Source: Tubiluchus corallicola
Lineage: Eukaryota > Priapulida > Priapulimorpha > Priapulimorphida > Tubiluchidae
Assembly: GCA_030141605.1 (NCBI GenBank)
Contig: JAQGDQ010001413.1
Location: 1 to 20,000, forward strand
Reading direction: 5' to 3'
DNA length: 20,000 nucleotides
Part shown: positions 9,299 through 17,568 of the stretch, piece after piece
Layout: each line of letters starts with the position of its first letter
How positions within the stretch are numbered: the first letter of the stretch is position 1
Translations under genes and position numbers: made by a program
The notes under the pieces: model-generated
The model's database searches: none
The model's input: the letters and a program-made list of their open reading frames with translations, nothing else
What the model was told of the DNA's origin: nothing

Positions 9299-9608
9299 TG
9301 CGGGATGCCCACACTGTGTCTCGACACTAGGCGGAGGAGCTGCACAAGCAGCCGTAGAGGGCGGAGGAGGTCAAGTGACCAAACGGCCATGTGTAGAGGA
9401 GTAAACCTTCCAAATCAGGAGTGGAGTACCGAAGGCAGCAACTCTACGAGACAAATATCCTCGAACCAGCAGGGCAGATTAACTGCAAAACGAATCCGAC
9501 GGTCACCCATCCATTTAATCATCAGAATCGTTGCTGCCTAACTTCGATCGAAAAAACACACGTCGTGCTATTCGATTATTCAACTTCCCCCAAAAGATGT
9601 AATGCAAA
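9299..9608 (+). other. Possible body of a 5S-headed SINE
   Basis: This stretch is markedly more GC-rich than its surroundings up to about 9500 and then fades into AT-rich DNA. Overlapping open frames (9305-9541 and 9421-9621) share no motif I know. Its position directly after a full 5S-like head without a T-run fits the organisation of 5S-derived SINEs, but no tail homology was recognised, so this is inference. Confidence 0.3.
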
Positions 9609-9635
9609 ATTTCTTAGATAAAACATCTAAGAAAT
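9609..9635. repeat. 11-bp perfect hairpin, 5-nt loop
   Basis: ATTTCTTAGAT and its exact reverse complement flank AAAAC. It lies between the 5S-associated segment and the tRNA-like fragment. No T-run follows, so there is no clear pol III terminator role. Confidence 0.75.
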
Positions 9636-9660
9636 GCGTAACGTTTGTGATGTGAGATTT

Positions 9661-9720
9661 GAAGCAACGGGATTCGAACCCGAGACTGCAGACCGCCGTC
9701 CGCCATTCATGCTATGGAGA
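9661..9720 (-). tRNA. tRNA-like fragment (degraded tRNA or tRNA-derived SINE)
   Basis: On the minus strand, TAGCATGAATGG (9703-9714) resembles an A box and GGTTCGAATCC (9670-9680) is a perfect B box inside a T-arm with GGG/CCC pairing. The A-to-B distance is about 34 nt rather than the usual ~44. The sequence after the T-arm (GTTGCTTC) does not pair with the upstream sequence to form an acceptor stem. It is therefore not an intact tRNA. The amino acid identity cannot be assigned. Confidence 0.45.
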
Positions 9721-10163
9721 TGCGTCGTTAATTTTGGAAATTATTTCTACAGCCGCATTCATACTGGCAATTTAATTAAATTATAAGCGTTTATTTCAGC
9801 TCTTATTTATGATTATCTCACGGGTAACGTTGACACTGCAATATATTACTTTGGTCTGAATGTTTTCCACAATTTATAATCTTCCTAAACTGTTTATGAC
9901 GCCTACAATTTCATTTCAAACGTTACTTGTGCTTATGTTATGCTTAAGGCACGTTAATAAAGCATTTTTGTTGCGCATTCTCTTTGCCTTTAGGAACAAA
10001 ATTAAAATAAACTCGCTAAAAAGAAAGTCTAATTGAATAAAATTGAATTTATTCGTGTGCAAACACGCAAAAATTAAAAAACTAAACGGAAGACGAAACG
10101 TTTGTAAATAAACATGCGGTTGTTCATTCAGCAATAAAATAACATTGTTCACGAGGTTAACTA
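9721..10163. other. AT-rich sequence without recognised features
   Basis: No gene is recognised. The minus open frame at 9916-10194 is AT-driven and shows no motif. Confidence 0.6.
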
Positions 10164-10470
10164 CTAGAAACTGCAGTTGTATAGAGTGGTACACAACTTT
10201 TTCTGGAGGTACGCAATCAAGTTAGCAACATTACTAAACGATTACCAAAGAAACATACTATCTTTTAAAAAATGACTTACGTAAAACGATTATTACTTCA
10301 CGAACACAAACCAAATTAACTTCTAGAAACTGCAGTTGTATAGAGTGGTACGCAACCTTTTCTGGAGGTACGCAATCAAGTTAGCAACATTACTAAACGA
10401 TAACCAAGGAAACATACTATCTTTTAAAAACTGATTTACGTAAAACAATTATTACCTCACAAACACAATT
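10164..10470. repeat. 159-bp tandem duplication
   Basis: CTAGAAACTGCAGTTGTATA begins at 10164 and again at 10323. The following TGGAGGTACGCAATCAAGTT, CATTACTAAACGAT and ACATACTATCTTTTAAAAA blocks are also duplicated. The copies are highly similar with a few substitutions. The second copy runs into the inverted-repeat arm, so its right end overlaps that repeat. Confidence 0.93.
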
Positions 10471-10975
10471 TCGCGTTCGCGCCACTAGTTCTTCGCTGTT
10501 ACTTGCACTTCACCATTCGTTAGTTAAATGGGCACTAGCGCCTGCATTTCGGAAACGTGTTGCACGAAAAACGGGTGCTGTACATCTCAGTTCAGAGCTG
10601 TTCGTTTGTGACGTAATACACACGTTCGAGAGCTCATGCGTGAGCACAGCGGTAAATTTTAAATTCGAATTTTTATCTTAAAACTTACCTAGTTTTAGTA
10701 CAACACACTGAATATCGTACAGTAGCACTGTACTTCAAATTTTCTCTTTCCCAAACACGTGCAACACGCTCATAGAATATTTTGCTGTTGGAAATCATGT
10801 TAGTTTGTGACGTCATCAATAGTTGGGCTCGCCCGCCGTTAATTAAGTTTTTAATCTATAATTTAATTATGAGAAACACTTTTGCAGCATTAACTGTGTT
10901 AAAATGTATCCTTTTTATCCGACTTGAAAATGGGGTAGTGTATGAAAAATCATCTCGTCTTCTTTTAATTATTAA
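10400..10975 (-). repeat. Long inverted repeat, right arm (partner 4113-4676)
   Basis: Reverse-complement alignment with 4113-4676 extends from the AGGAAACATACTATC block to the TTGAAAATGGGGTAGT block. AATAGTTGGGCTCGCCCGCC is identical in both. Conserved items include GCTCATGCGTGAGCACAG and GTACAACACACTGAATAT. The arm carries a full CRE palindrome TGACGTCA (10808-10815), where the other arm has TGACATCA. Open frames in both arms share short stretches only because the DNA is shared, and indels shift the frame. Confidence 0.85.
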
Positions 10976-11002
10976 GACGTTGTAGATACGAATATTTATT
11001 TA

Positions 11003-11005
<3 letters not shown>

Positions 11006-11038
<33 letters not shown>
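11006..11038. repeat. (TA)n microsatellite
   Basis: About 33 bp of pure TA alternation. It is followed by degenerate TGTATATATTG units to about 11068. Confidence 0.95.
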
Positions 11039-11041
<3 letters not shown>

Positions 11042-11068
11042 ATATATTGTACGTATTGTATATATTAG

Positions 11069-12312
11069 TACTTTTTGCACTATGATGTAATGTTTTTATC
11101 TTTTCGTATGGCTTCTTATGCTGAAATTAAATAATGTAAGCTAATCTATTCCCAATTCCTTCGTGAAGTTTGGCTTCACTTAACGCCAGAATTAACACGC
11201 CTTCATTAATTATTTGAAACTGATTTCCCAATGGTATTATTAATTACAGTCGTATGATAATAGGAAGCTTTGTCAGGATTAAGACGCTATAGAGGAGAAG
11301 ATGAAGAGAAATTAAGAGTTTGTTTGATGAGACTCATTTTCATGGACAAAAGAACAACACTGTGGGCGGAGCTTTGATAAAAACCGTCGTGTTTAGCCAG
11401 GAAATGGTAAGTGAGTTAAATTATCTTTGTACTGTCTCTTCAGTACTCATGATCATAATCATGATCACAGTTTTTCTTAGTTCTCGCTCCATTTCATCTT
11501 TCATTCACTACTCCCCCCACCACTTTTATGTATATATTATCATTATTTCATTATTTCAATTATTAATCACTTCTTTAAGATTTCCACGTACAGTTTGGCC
11601 TGTCAAGCTACGCTTTTAGGCTCAAACTGTATGCATCAAAATTATTCTGTAATGTAATTTGCACATGTATATGCTGCATTTTGTAATTTCTGGATAATAT
11701 TGCATTTATATTTATATTTATATTTACTTCAGTGAAATTATCTGTATTTTTATTATAATTGTTAGATGCAGTGTGGAAATAGATAAACTTATAACTTATA
11801 ACAGTAGCAGTGCTGCGCAACTGAATATAAGCAACACTAAGACTGGTCAGCGAATTGCTCGATACGTATCGGAACCGGTTTCACTCGCGCCATGCTGATT
11901 AATAATTATTTTTCGTCAGTTTCGAACAATGTGATTTAAAAATTGTTTTTTATATTTTGCTCTTCATTAGACGTCAACAATGTTAACAATGATGTTATGG
12001 CGATGAAAAAGAAAGCAATGATGACGATGACGGTGACGATGCTGACAACATTGTTTTATTTGCAACCTGTGTTCCTGAAGATCTTCTGAACACTTGCCCT
12101 AACTTTGCTAATCTTTAAAAAAAATTGATTTTAATTTGTCTAAATTTCTTGCCACCACGCTTAAGACACGTTTTGCCTGGGTAAAGTATTTTCAATGTTT
12201 TTTTAAATCAGTGGTTTACGTCATAATTAATTTAAGTGTTACAATATAAGTCATAATTATCAAAATGTTTCTTCTTTCTAATGCTAGCCTTTAGAAATGT
12301 AAATACCAATCC
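11069..12312. other. AT-rich sequence; weak exon candidate at 11320-11406
   Basis: No recognised gene. A plus frame from 11320 (MFDETHFHGQ..) ends in GAAATG followed at 11407 by GTAAGTGAG, a strong splice-donor consensus. No pyrimidine-rich acceptor lies just upstream, and I recognise no domain, so it is only a candidate. Elsewhere there are ATTTATATTT repeats (11705-11725) and a GATGACGATGACG patch (12020-12040). Confidence 0.3.
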
Positions 12313-12600
12313 ATAGGCGCAGCTAGCGTAACTCTCAGTCAGTGGCATCGTGCTATGGAGGCCCGGGGAGGCCCTGCCCCCCCCACCCCCCACCCCAATG
12401 TTTTACAAAATGTCAAAAATTTTGAGGGTTTCGGCAACTTGTAATGAGACCAATAAGGTGTAAAATTTTGAGGAACCGTGAAATCTCCCACTGTAGCATG
12501 ATATGCGATTATATACACACATAGGTATGATTATTGATTGAATCTAATGTCTAATTGTTGCATTGATTATCCTCTGCTCTCGTGGCTATGCCGCTAGGTA
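12313..12600. mobile_element. Possible decayed DNA transposon with G/C-rich terminal block
   Basis: CATAGGCGCAGCTAGCG at the left is followed by GGCCCGGGGAGGCCCTG and a C-rich run, a style of terminus common in animal DNA transposons with G-rich ends. A CGTGGCTATGCCGCTAGG segment near 12579-12597 is loosely the inverted counterpart. No target duplication was found. Tentative. Confidence 0.25.
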
Positions 12601-12973
12601 ATTGGCCATTGGCCCCTTTTCACCAATATCTAGCGAATGTAAATTTTGTTTAATTGTTATTGTATTAACAACTTCTTTGTAAAATATGTAAAAATGTTGC
12701 ATTCTTGACATTTTAGAAATGAACTAAACTAAACATTGACTTATTCACCTCGTATTAAAATACTGGAAATCTCAGTTATATTTCTTCTATCAAAATATTA
12801 CAGTAATTAACCGTTTAAAAAAGTGGCTTCCTTTTCTGAAATAAACAAAACCTGTCGTTTCTTGTTTTATGATCGATTCAGAATCGTGTGGATGAGACAG
12901 ATAATCTTCCCGTTTCAATTCCCCATTTTCCCTTAAAACGAGGCAACATTAGAACATTTATCAGGCTTATTAA
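12601..12973. other. AT-rich spacer without recognised features
   Basis: No gene, RNA or repeat was recognised. Confidence 0.6.
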
Positions 12974-13424
12974 CCCTTTCAGTCCCAAATAATTTTTTTA
13001 ATAAGAAACAATTTTTTGGCTTGGTACTTTTGTTCAGTATGTCCATCTTGTTTACACATAATACTTATTTTTTCTACCTGTGCCCGCGTGCTAAATATAG
13101 CCTGTATCCCACGGGATACATTGGGATTCAATGGAAGCATAAAATGTGCTTCATTTTGCAACTGCTGATAATTTTTTAAAGTATCTAAGACATTTAGTAT
13201 GCATGCTATGCTGATCTGTACAAAGTCGTCTCTAAAGTACTGTACCTTGCGCAGTTTTTTATGCTATGTAGATTTTCTAGTTTGCCATTTTATCACCATT
13301 TTTAGTCTATTGTTATTGCCTTGAATCAAAATAACTATTAACAGATCAAATAACTGCCAATTTTATTAATTTTAAACGCAGAAAATATTCTCGTATCCCA
13401 CGGGATGCAACGGGTATGAAAGGG
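12974..13424. mobile_element. piggyBac-like MITE
   Basis: TTAA flanks both ends (12970-12973 and 13425-13428), and the element begins CCCTTTCA and ends TGAAAGGG. TTAA target duplications with CCC-starting termini are characteristic of piggyBac elements. An internal motif, GTATCCCACGGGAT, occurs at about 13103-13118 and again at 13393-13406. At its first site it forms a GTATCCC/GGGATAC inverted pair. At 451 bp with no transposase frame, it is non-autonomous. The short TIR leaves some doubt. Confidence 0.75.
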
Positions 13425-13452
13425 TTAATTATTATGCCACTACAGCAAGAAA

Positions 13453-13485
13453 GTTCCAACTTTTTGGAACTGAAAAAGTTGGAAC
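13453..13485. repeat. 13-bp perfect hairpin, 7-nt loop
   Basis: GTTCCAACTTTTT and AAAAAGTTGGAAC flank GGAACTG. The loop itself repeats part of the stem motif (GGAACTG recurs at 13481-13487). It lies 28 bp right of the piggyBac-like element. Confidence 0.85.
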
Positions 13486-13727
13486 TGAGCTCATTTAAAA
13501 CTGAAACAGGCGCCACCTAGTAGTATTAGGGTTAGTCCTGTGTCTTTGTATCACAATTTAGTTGAGCCAGTAATCCTTGAAAGAGTTAAAGGATGGCAAG
13601 AGTTATCCCGTGGGTAATCCAGCCTTCCTGTTTCACTAATACAGATGGACAGCAAGGTGAACGAGTTCTCTTTATTACAAGGTTCCACGAAATGATTGAG
13701 CCGCTGTATGTAAAGAACTAAGAGAAA
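13486..13727. other. Unique sequence before the tetranucleotide arrays
   Basis: It contains a CTCF-like motif on the minus strand (13509-13523) and a short telomere-like TTAGGGTTAG (about 13527-13536). A minus-strand open frame enters from the repeat arrays and ends at 13551. Its roughly 60 non-repetitive C-terminal residues show no domain I know, so it is probably not a gene. Confidence 0.4.
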
Positions 13728-13911
13728 TAGTAAGTAAATAGGTAGGTAGGTAGGTCGGTAGGTAGGTAAGTAGGTAGGTAGGTAGGTAGGTAAGTAGGTA
13801 GGTAGGTAGGTAGGTAGGTAGGTAGGTAGGCAGGCACGTAGGTAGGTAGGTAGGCAGGCAGGCACGTAGGTAGGTAGGTAGGCAGGCAGGCACGTAGGTA
13901 GGTAGGTAGGT

Positions 13912-13946
<35 letters not shown>

Positions 13947-13954
13947 TAGGTACA
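13728..13954. repeat. (GGTA)n / (GGCA)n tetranucleotide arrays
   Basis: GGTA units predominate from 13741. GGCA blocks and single CACG interruptions recur in the right half, ending with a run of about nine GGCA units. The Tyr-Leu-Pro-Thr minus frame is an artefact of this periodicity. Confidence 0.97.
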
Positions 13955-14000
13955 TAACTATTTCATAAATAATTAACTTACAGTAATAATAAATAATAAA

Positions 14001-14014
14001 CAAGCGAATGAGTG

Positions 14015-14088
<74 letters not shown>

Positions 14089-14340
14089 TAAGTAAGTAAG
14101 GAAGGAAGGAAGGAAGGAAGGAAGGAAGGAAGGAAGTAAGCGAGTGAGTGAGTGAGTGAGTGAGTGAGTGAGTGAGTAAGCAAGCAAGCATGTAAGCAAG
14201 CAAGTAAGTAAGTAGGTAGGTAAGCAAGTAAGTTAGTAAGTAAGTAAATAAGTATATAGTAAGTAAGTAAGTAAGCCAATTAGTTAGTAAGTCAGTAAAT
14301 AGTAAGTCAGTCAGTCAGTGAGTCTGGCAGTCAGTCACTC
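14001..14340. repeat. Mosaic of AAGC, AAGT, AAGG, GAGT and AGTC tetranucleotide arrays
   Basis: Ordered blocks occur: CAAG to about 14086, TAAG to about 14099, GAAG to about 14137, GAGT to about 14176, then CAAG, TAAG, GTAG and finally AGTC. Adjacent blocks differ by one base per unit. A smaller block of the same style is at 14437-14500. Confidence 0.97.
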
Positions 14341-14572
14341 TGTTTTTTCTTTAACATTAAAAGAATTTAAGGTCAATTTCCTTTTAAAATTTAACCAATT
14401 TCTACAAAAATTAGATAGCTAATTTTGTGACAATAATCAGTCGGTCAGTGACTCGCTCGGTCAGTCGGTCAATAAGAAAGTAAGTAAGTAAGCAAGCAAG
14501 TTACTAATTTATCGACTACCAGCGTTTTTACACAAGTAATAATCTCCATTGTTACTACTCCCCTAGCAACAA

Positions 14573-14690
14573 TTTTTGTACCACCCTGTATTTGTGACAA
14601 CTTTTCACATATTTTTGTACCATCCTGTATTTGTGACAACTTTTACACCTATCAGGACCATCTTTTCGTGACACCCTGTATCGCGCTGTA
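14573..14690. repeat. 39-bp tandem repeat, two copies plus a partial third
   Basis: TTTTTGTACCAYCCTGTATT and TGTGACAACTTTT recur with 39-bp spacing (14573 and 14612). A diverged third copy with GACACCCTGTA ends near 14681. Confidence 0.85.
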
Positions 14691-15095
14691 GGTAAATAAT
14701 TATTGTCTATTTCATGTAGATGGCGCTGTGTTCAATGGAAACCACCGTCCCTAATTTGCCTGTATTCAAGTTCAGGTAATTGCCGAACCACCCAATTCTT
14801 TTTCCCACTTCCGTTTGCTTAGCCAGTTCTGATCCCTTCCCGGATAGATCCTGGCTTCATTAGTGACGTAGTTGATGAGTGATCGTCACGGTCGATCGAC
14901 TTGTGCAGTCAGGCGTGTAAAAACAGTCGGGTAAGTGTAAAGACACAGAGGTTCAGAAACATTTGTAAATTCTGATCATGTTACTGACAGCTTCATTTGT
15001 TTAAATTAGTTTTAATGAAATCACTAAACCTGGGTAAAAGGTTAATAGGAAAAAATGCCTTCCTCTTGAGACAGTGAATTACAGTTCAGTAAATT
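14691..15095. other. Unique sequence with a strong splice-donor-like site
   Basis: CGGGTAAGTGT at 14928-14938 is a strong donor consensus, preceded by about 200 bp of relatively GC-richer sequence that includes TCGATCGA. It could be a non-coding first exon, but no core promoter or coding frame supports it. Confidence 0.25.
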
Positions 15096-15420
15096 AGAAA
15101 AAGAAGAAGAAGGAAGAGGAGGAGGAGGAGAAGAGAAAGAAGAAGAAGAAGGGAGAGGAGGAGAAGAGAAAGAAGAAGAAGGAAGAGAAGGAGAAGAAGA
15201 AGGAGGAGGAGGAGGAGGAGAAGAGAAGAAGAAGGAAGAAGAGGAGGAGAAGAAGAAGGAGGAGGAGGAGGAGAAGAGAAAGAAGAAGAAGGAAGAGGAG
15301 GAGAAGGAGGCGAAGAGGAAGAAGAAGAAGAAGAAATAGAAAAGGGAAAAGAAGAAAAAAAAACGAAAGAAGCAGAAGAACAAGAGAAAGAAGAAGAGGG
15401 AGAATAAGAAAAACAAGAAG
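15096..15420. repeat. Homopurine (GAA/GGA)n tract
   Basis: A run of 215 consecutive purines (15096-15310) continues to 15420 with rare pyrimidines. GAGAAGAGAAAGAAGAAGAA recurs several times within it, suggesting 30-50-bp secondary units. Minus-strand Phe/Leu/Ser-rich open frames are artefacts. Confidence 0.98.
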
Positions 15421-15740
15421 GTGTTGCCTCCTTGTGTTTGTTTTTTGCAAATCTAGGCTGTTGATAGACAGGTCAGCTAGGACAGGAAATAGGCCGTTGG
15501 CCTCATTTTGCAGACAGGATAGGAAAGAAGTCATTCTTGTTCAGTACGTCATGACGTTTTATAACAAAATTTTGTCAGTCGAGTTCTCTTTAGCAAGTTA
15601 GTAAGATGCGGCAAAGATGTAAGTTTGACTTCTTCATATTTCATAATATTATTATACATTTTCATTACAGCAGTTAATTATCCTTTTAACATTGGATTAG
15701 CAGAAAATGTTTTTATTTGCTTCAGAGTCGCACATAATAT
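15421..15740. other. Unique spacer with two palindromes
   Basis: ACGTCATGACGT (15546-15557) and ACAAAATTTTGT (near 15565-15576) are 12-bp perfect palindromes. No gene is recognised. Confidence 0.5.
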
Positions 15741-15880
15741 GTCAGTCAGTCAGTCAGTCAGTCAGTCAGTCAGTCAGTCAGTCAGTCAGTCAGTCAGTCA
15801 GTCAGTCAGTCAGTCAGTCAGTCAGTCAGTCAGTCAGTCAGTCAGTCAGTCAGTCAGTCAGTCAGTCAGTCAGTCAGTCA
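15741..15880. repeat. Pure (GTCA)35 tetranucleotide array
   Basis: Exactly 140 bp of uninterrupted GTCA, without a single substitution, suggesting recent expansion. The Ser-Val-Ser-Gln open frames over it are artefacts. Confidence 0.99.
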
Positions 15881-17300
15881 AATATGTCATGATGTGATAC
15901 TGATTTTGGGATGAGACAATGATTGCTCATTTTGGACAATAAAAAATCATAAATTACATCTAAAAGACTGTTAGACTTGTATTTAGCGCATGTCGTGCAC
16001 ACGAATATTCGGTAAGCTGCACATATTTAAAGTAGCTTAAGCAACGGGCGTTTACGAAAAGTCCACCAATTACGTCACAGTTCTTAAATGAATCACGGGA
16101 ACCACCGCGCCTATACATTAGTTCTATAAATTAACTTCATGCTTGTATAAACTTTTTTCCAAAGTCTGATTAGTAATAAGAACTGTTATTTTCCCCTAAT
16201 CTCTCCTAAAACTTTATTTTGCCTTTTGGAAAAAAGACTGATTAATCTTTAAAGGACAAGAAAGAAGCACCTGAAGTAGGTTTCAGAAAAATCACCTTAA
16301 AAAATTATATTACTTTACATCAATTTTATGCGTATATCTTACTCGCGCTGAAAGGAATTTTAGTTTGTTTTCATTTTAAATCTCCCTCAATACTGTTCCG
16401 AAGTCGCCATTACATGACGTCATGCACCAAACATAAATCAAGGGAAGAAAAGGCAATATTAAATTGTGTCCCAAATAACTTTCCATGCAAAATTATATTA
16501 CTTAGATTTTCGCTTACCTGCTTGAAAGACTAAAAAGAAAATTATTAATTATTTAAAATGTTTTCACCAATTGGTAAAATGTCGCTGACTCACCCTCCAG
16601 GGTGCACCACTCACTAACCAAAAAACCTACTTTTAATCTTATTGACAAGATACAATAATTTTAAATTTTATTTAGTTAGTGACTTGTGCGCTACGAATGC
16701 TCTGATTATTTTTTCAAACTTTAAAAAATGTTATCTAAACTTGTTTCAAATGATTTACCGTCAAAATGGTTGCGTCTAACGGTCATCGCGGGAGTTTAAA
16801 TTTACATGTTTTATACAGCGTTACTGCAGATTCAAGTCCTGCATGCAAAAAGGCAGTATGTAAGTGATATAAAATTTCAAAACGAATTTTTTAAGCTTTA
16901 TGTTTATGAAGGGTTCTCTTGTGCTTTAAGGAAACCCCGTGACTTCTAGGAAATTTGGATTATTTCAATGATCGCGAAAAATGGAAGTATTTAGCTAGAA
17001 AATGTGTAGTAAGCGTCTCGTGTAATTAATAAAATCATTTTAAAGAGGACGTCTACTCTTCAACCAATGACGTCATTCTTCGGTTGAAAAAAATCAGCGC
17101 CCCATCAATTTCTGTCATAAGTACAATAAATTTTCACAAAAGGTTAGATCTTTTCACAAAAAAGTCCACCAGTTACGTCACAAGGGATTGGCGTCACCCT
17201 CCGCACTTGAAAATTTCTTTACTGCAGTATAATAAATAAAATTTGTGCTTTGAAGACAAGTTTTTTGCAAATTTCTTTGTTATATTTTTCTAAGTAAACA
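15881..17300. other. AT-rich sequence with CRE palindromes and a short direct repeat
   Basis: No gene is recognised. CATGACGTCATG (16413-16424) and AATGACGTCATT (17066-17077) contain the CRE octamer. AAAGTCCACCARTTACGTCAC occurs in direct orientation at about 16059 and about 17160. An 11-bp inverted repeat (TTTTTTCCAAA, 16153-16163; TTTGGAAAAAA, 16225-16235) may mark an old small element. Confidence 0.5.
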
Positions 17301-17568
17301 TCATAACAGTAAAATAAACCCATCATGCTAAGTGACTTATCCATTACTTTAACACACCACAAACAGTTTAAGTCATAACAGTAAAATAAACCCAACTACT
17401 GAGTGACTTGTTCTTTCCTGTAGCACAGCACAAACAGTTTAAGTGATAACAGTAAAATAAACCCAACATGCTGAGTAACTTGTCCTTTCCTTTAGCACAC
17501 CACAAACAGTTTAAGTGATCCCAGTAAAATAAACCCAGCATGCTAAGTGACTATCCATTCCTTTAATA
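17301..17568. repeat. 72-bp tandem repeat, about 3.7 copies
   Basis: Units start at 17301, 17373, 17444 and 17516, giving periods of 72, 71 and 72. Each carries CAGTAAAATAAACCCA, a TGCTRAGTGACT block and TAGCACACCACAAACAGTTT. The last block is the reverse complement of the motif downstream of the TATA box in the repeat pair at 2.9 kb and 19.0 kb, which links the array to that family. Confidence 0.95.

Noticed and set aside
9916-10194. 92-codon minus frame
   Set aside because: AT-driven composition, no motif, and its start overlaps the 159-bp duplication.
13527-13536. Telomere-like TTAGGGTTAG
   Set aside because: Less than two units; expected by chance and not in an array.
13551-14279. 242-codon minus-strand frame rich in Tyr-Leu-Pro-Thr and Ala-Cys-Leu
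   Set aside because: Mostly tetranucleotide repeat translation. The ~60-residue unique C-terminus has no recognised domain and no upstream gene context.
15042-15534. Phe/Leu/Ser-rich minus frames that look like membrane proteins
   Set aside because: Translations of the homopurine tract; periodic composition, not real membrane segments.
16826-16845. B-box-like GATTCAAGTCC in a stem resembling a tRNA T-arm
   Set aside because: No A box or acceptor stem at a proper distance; a chance match.
17301-17568. Possible CRISPR array
   Set aside because: Units are 72-bp head-to-tail tandem copies with no unique spacers, in a eukaryotic context.
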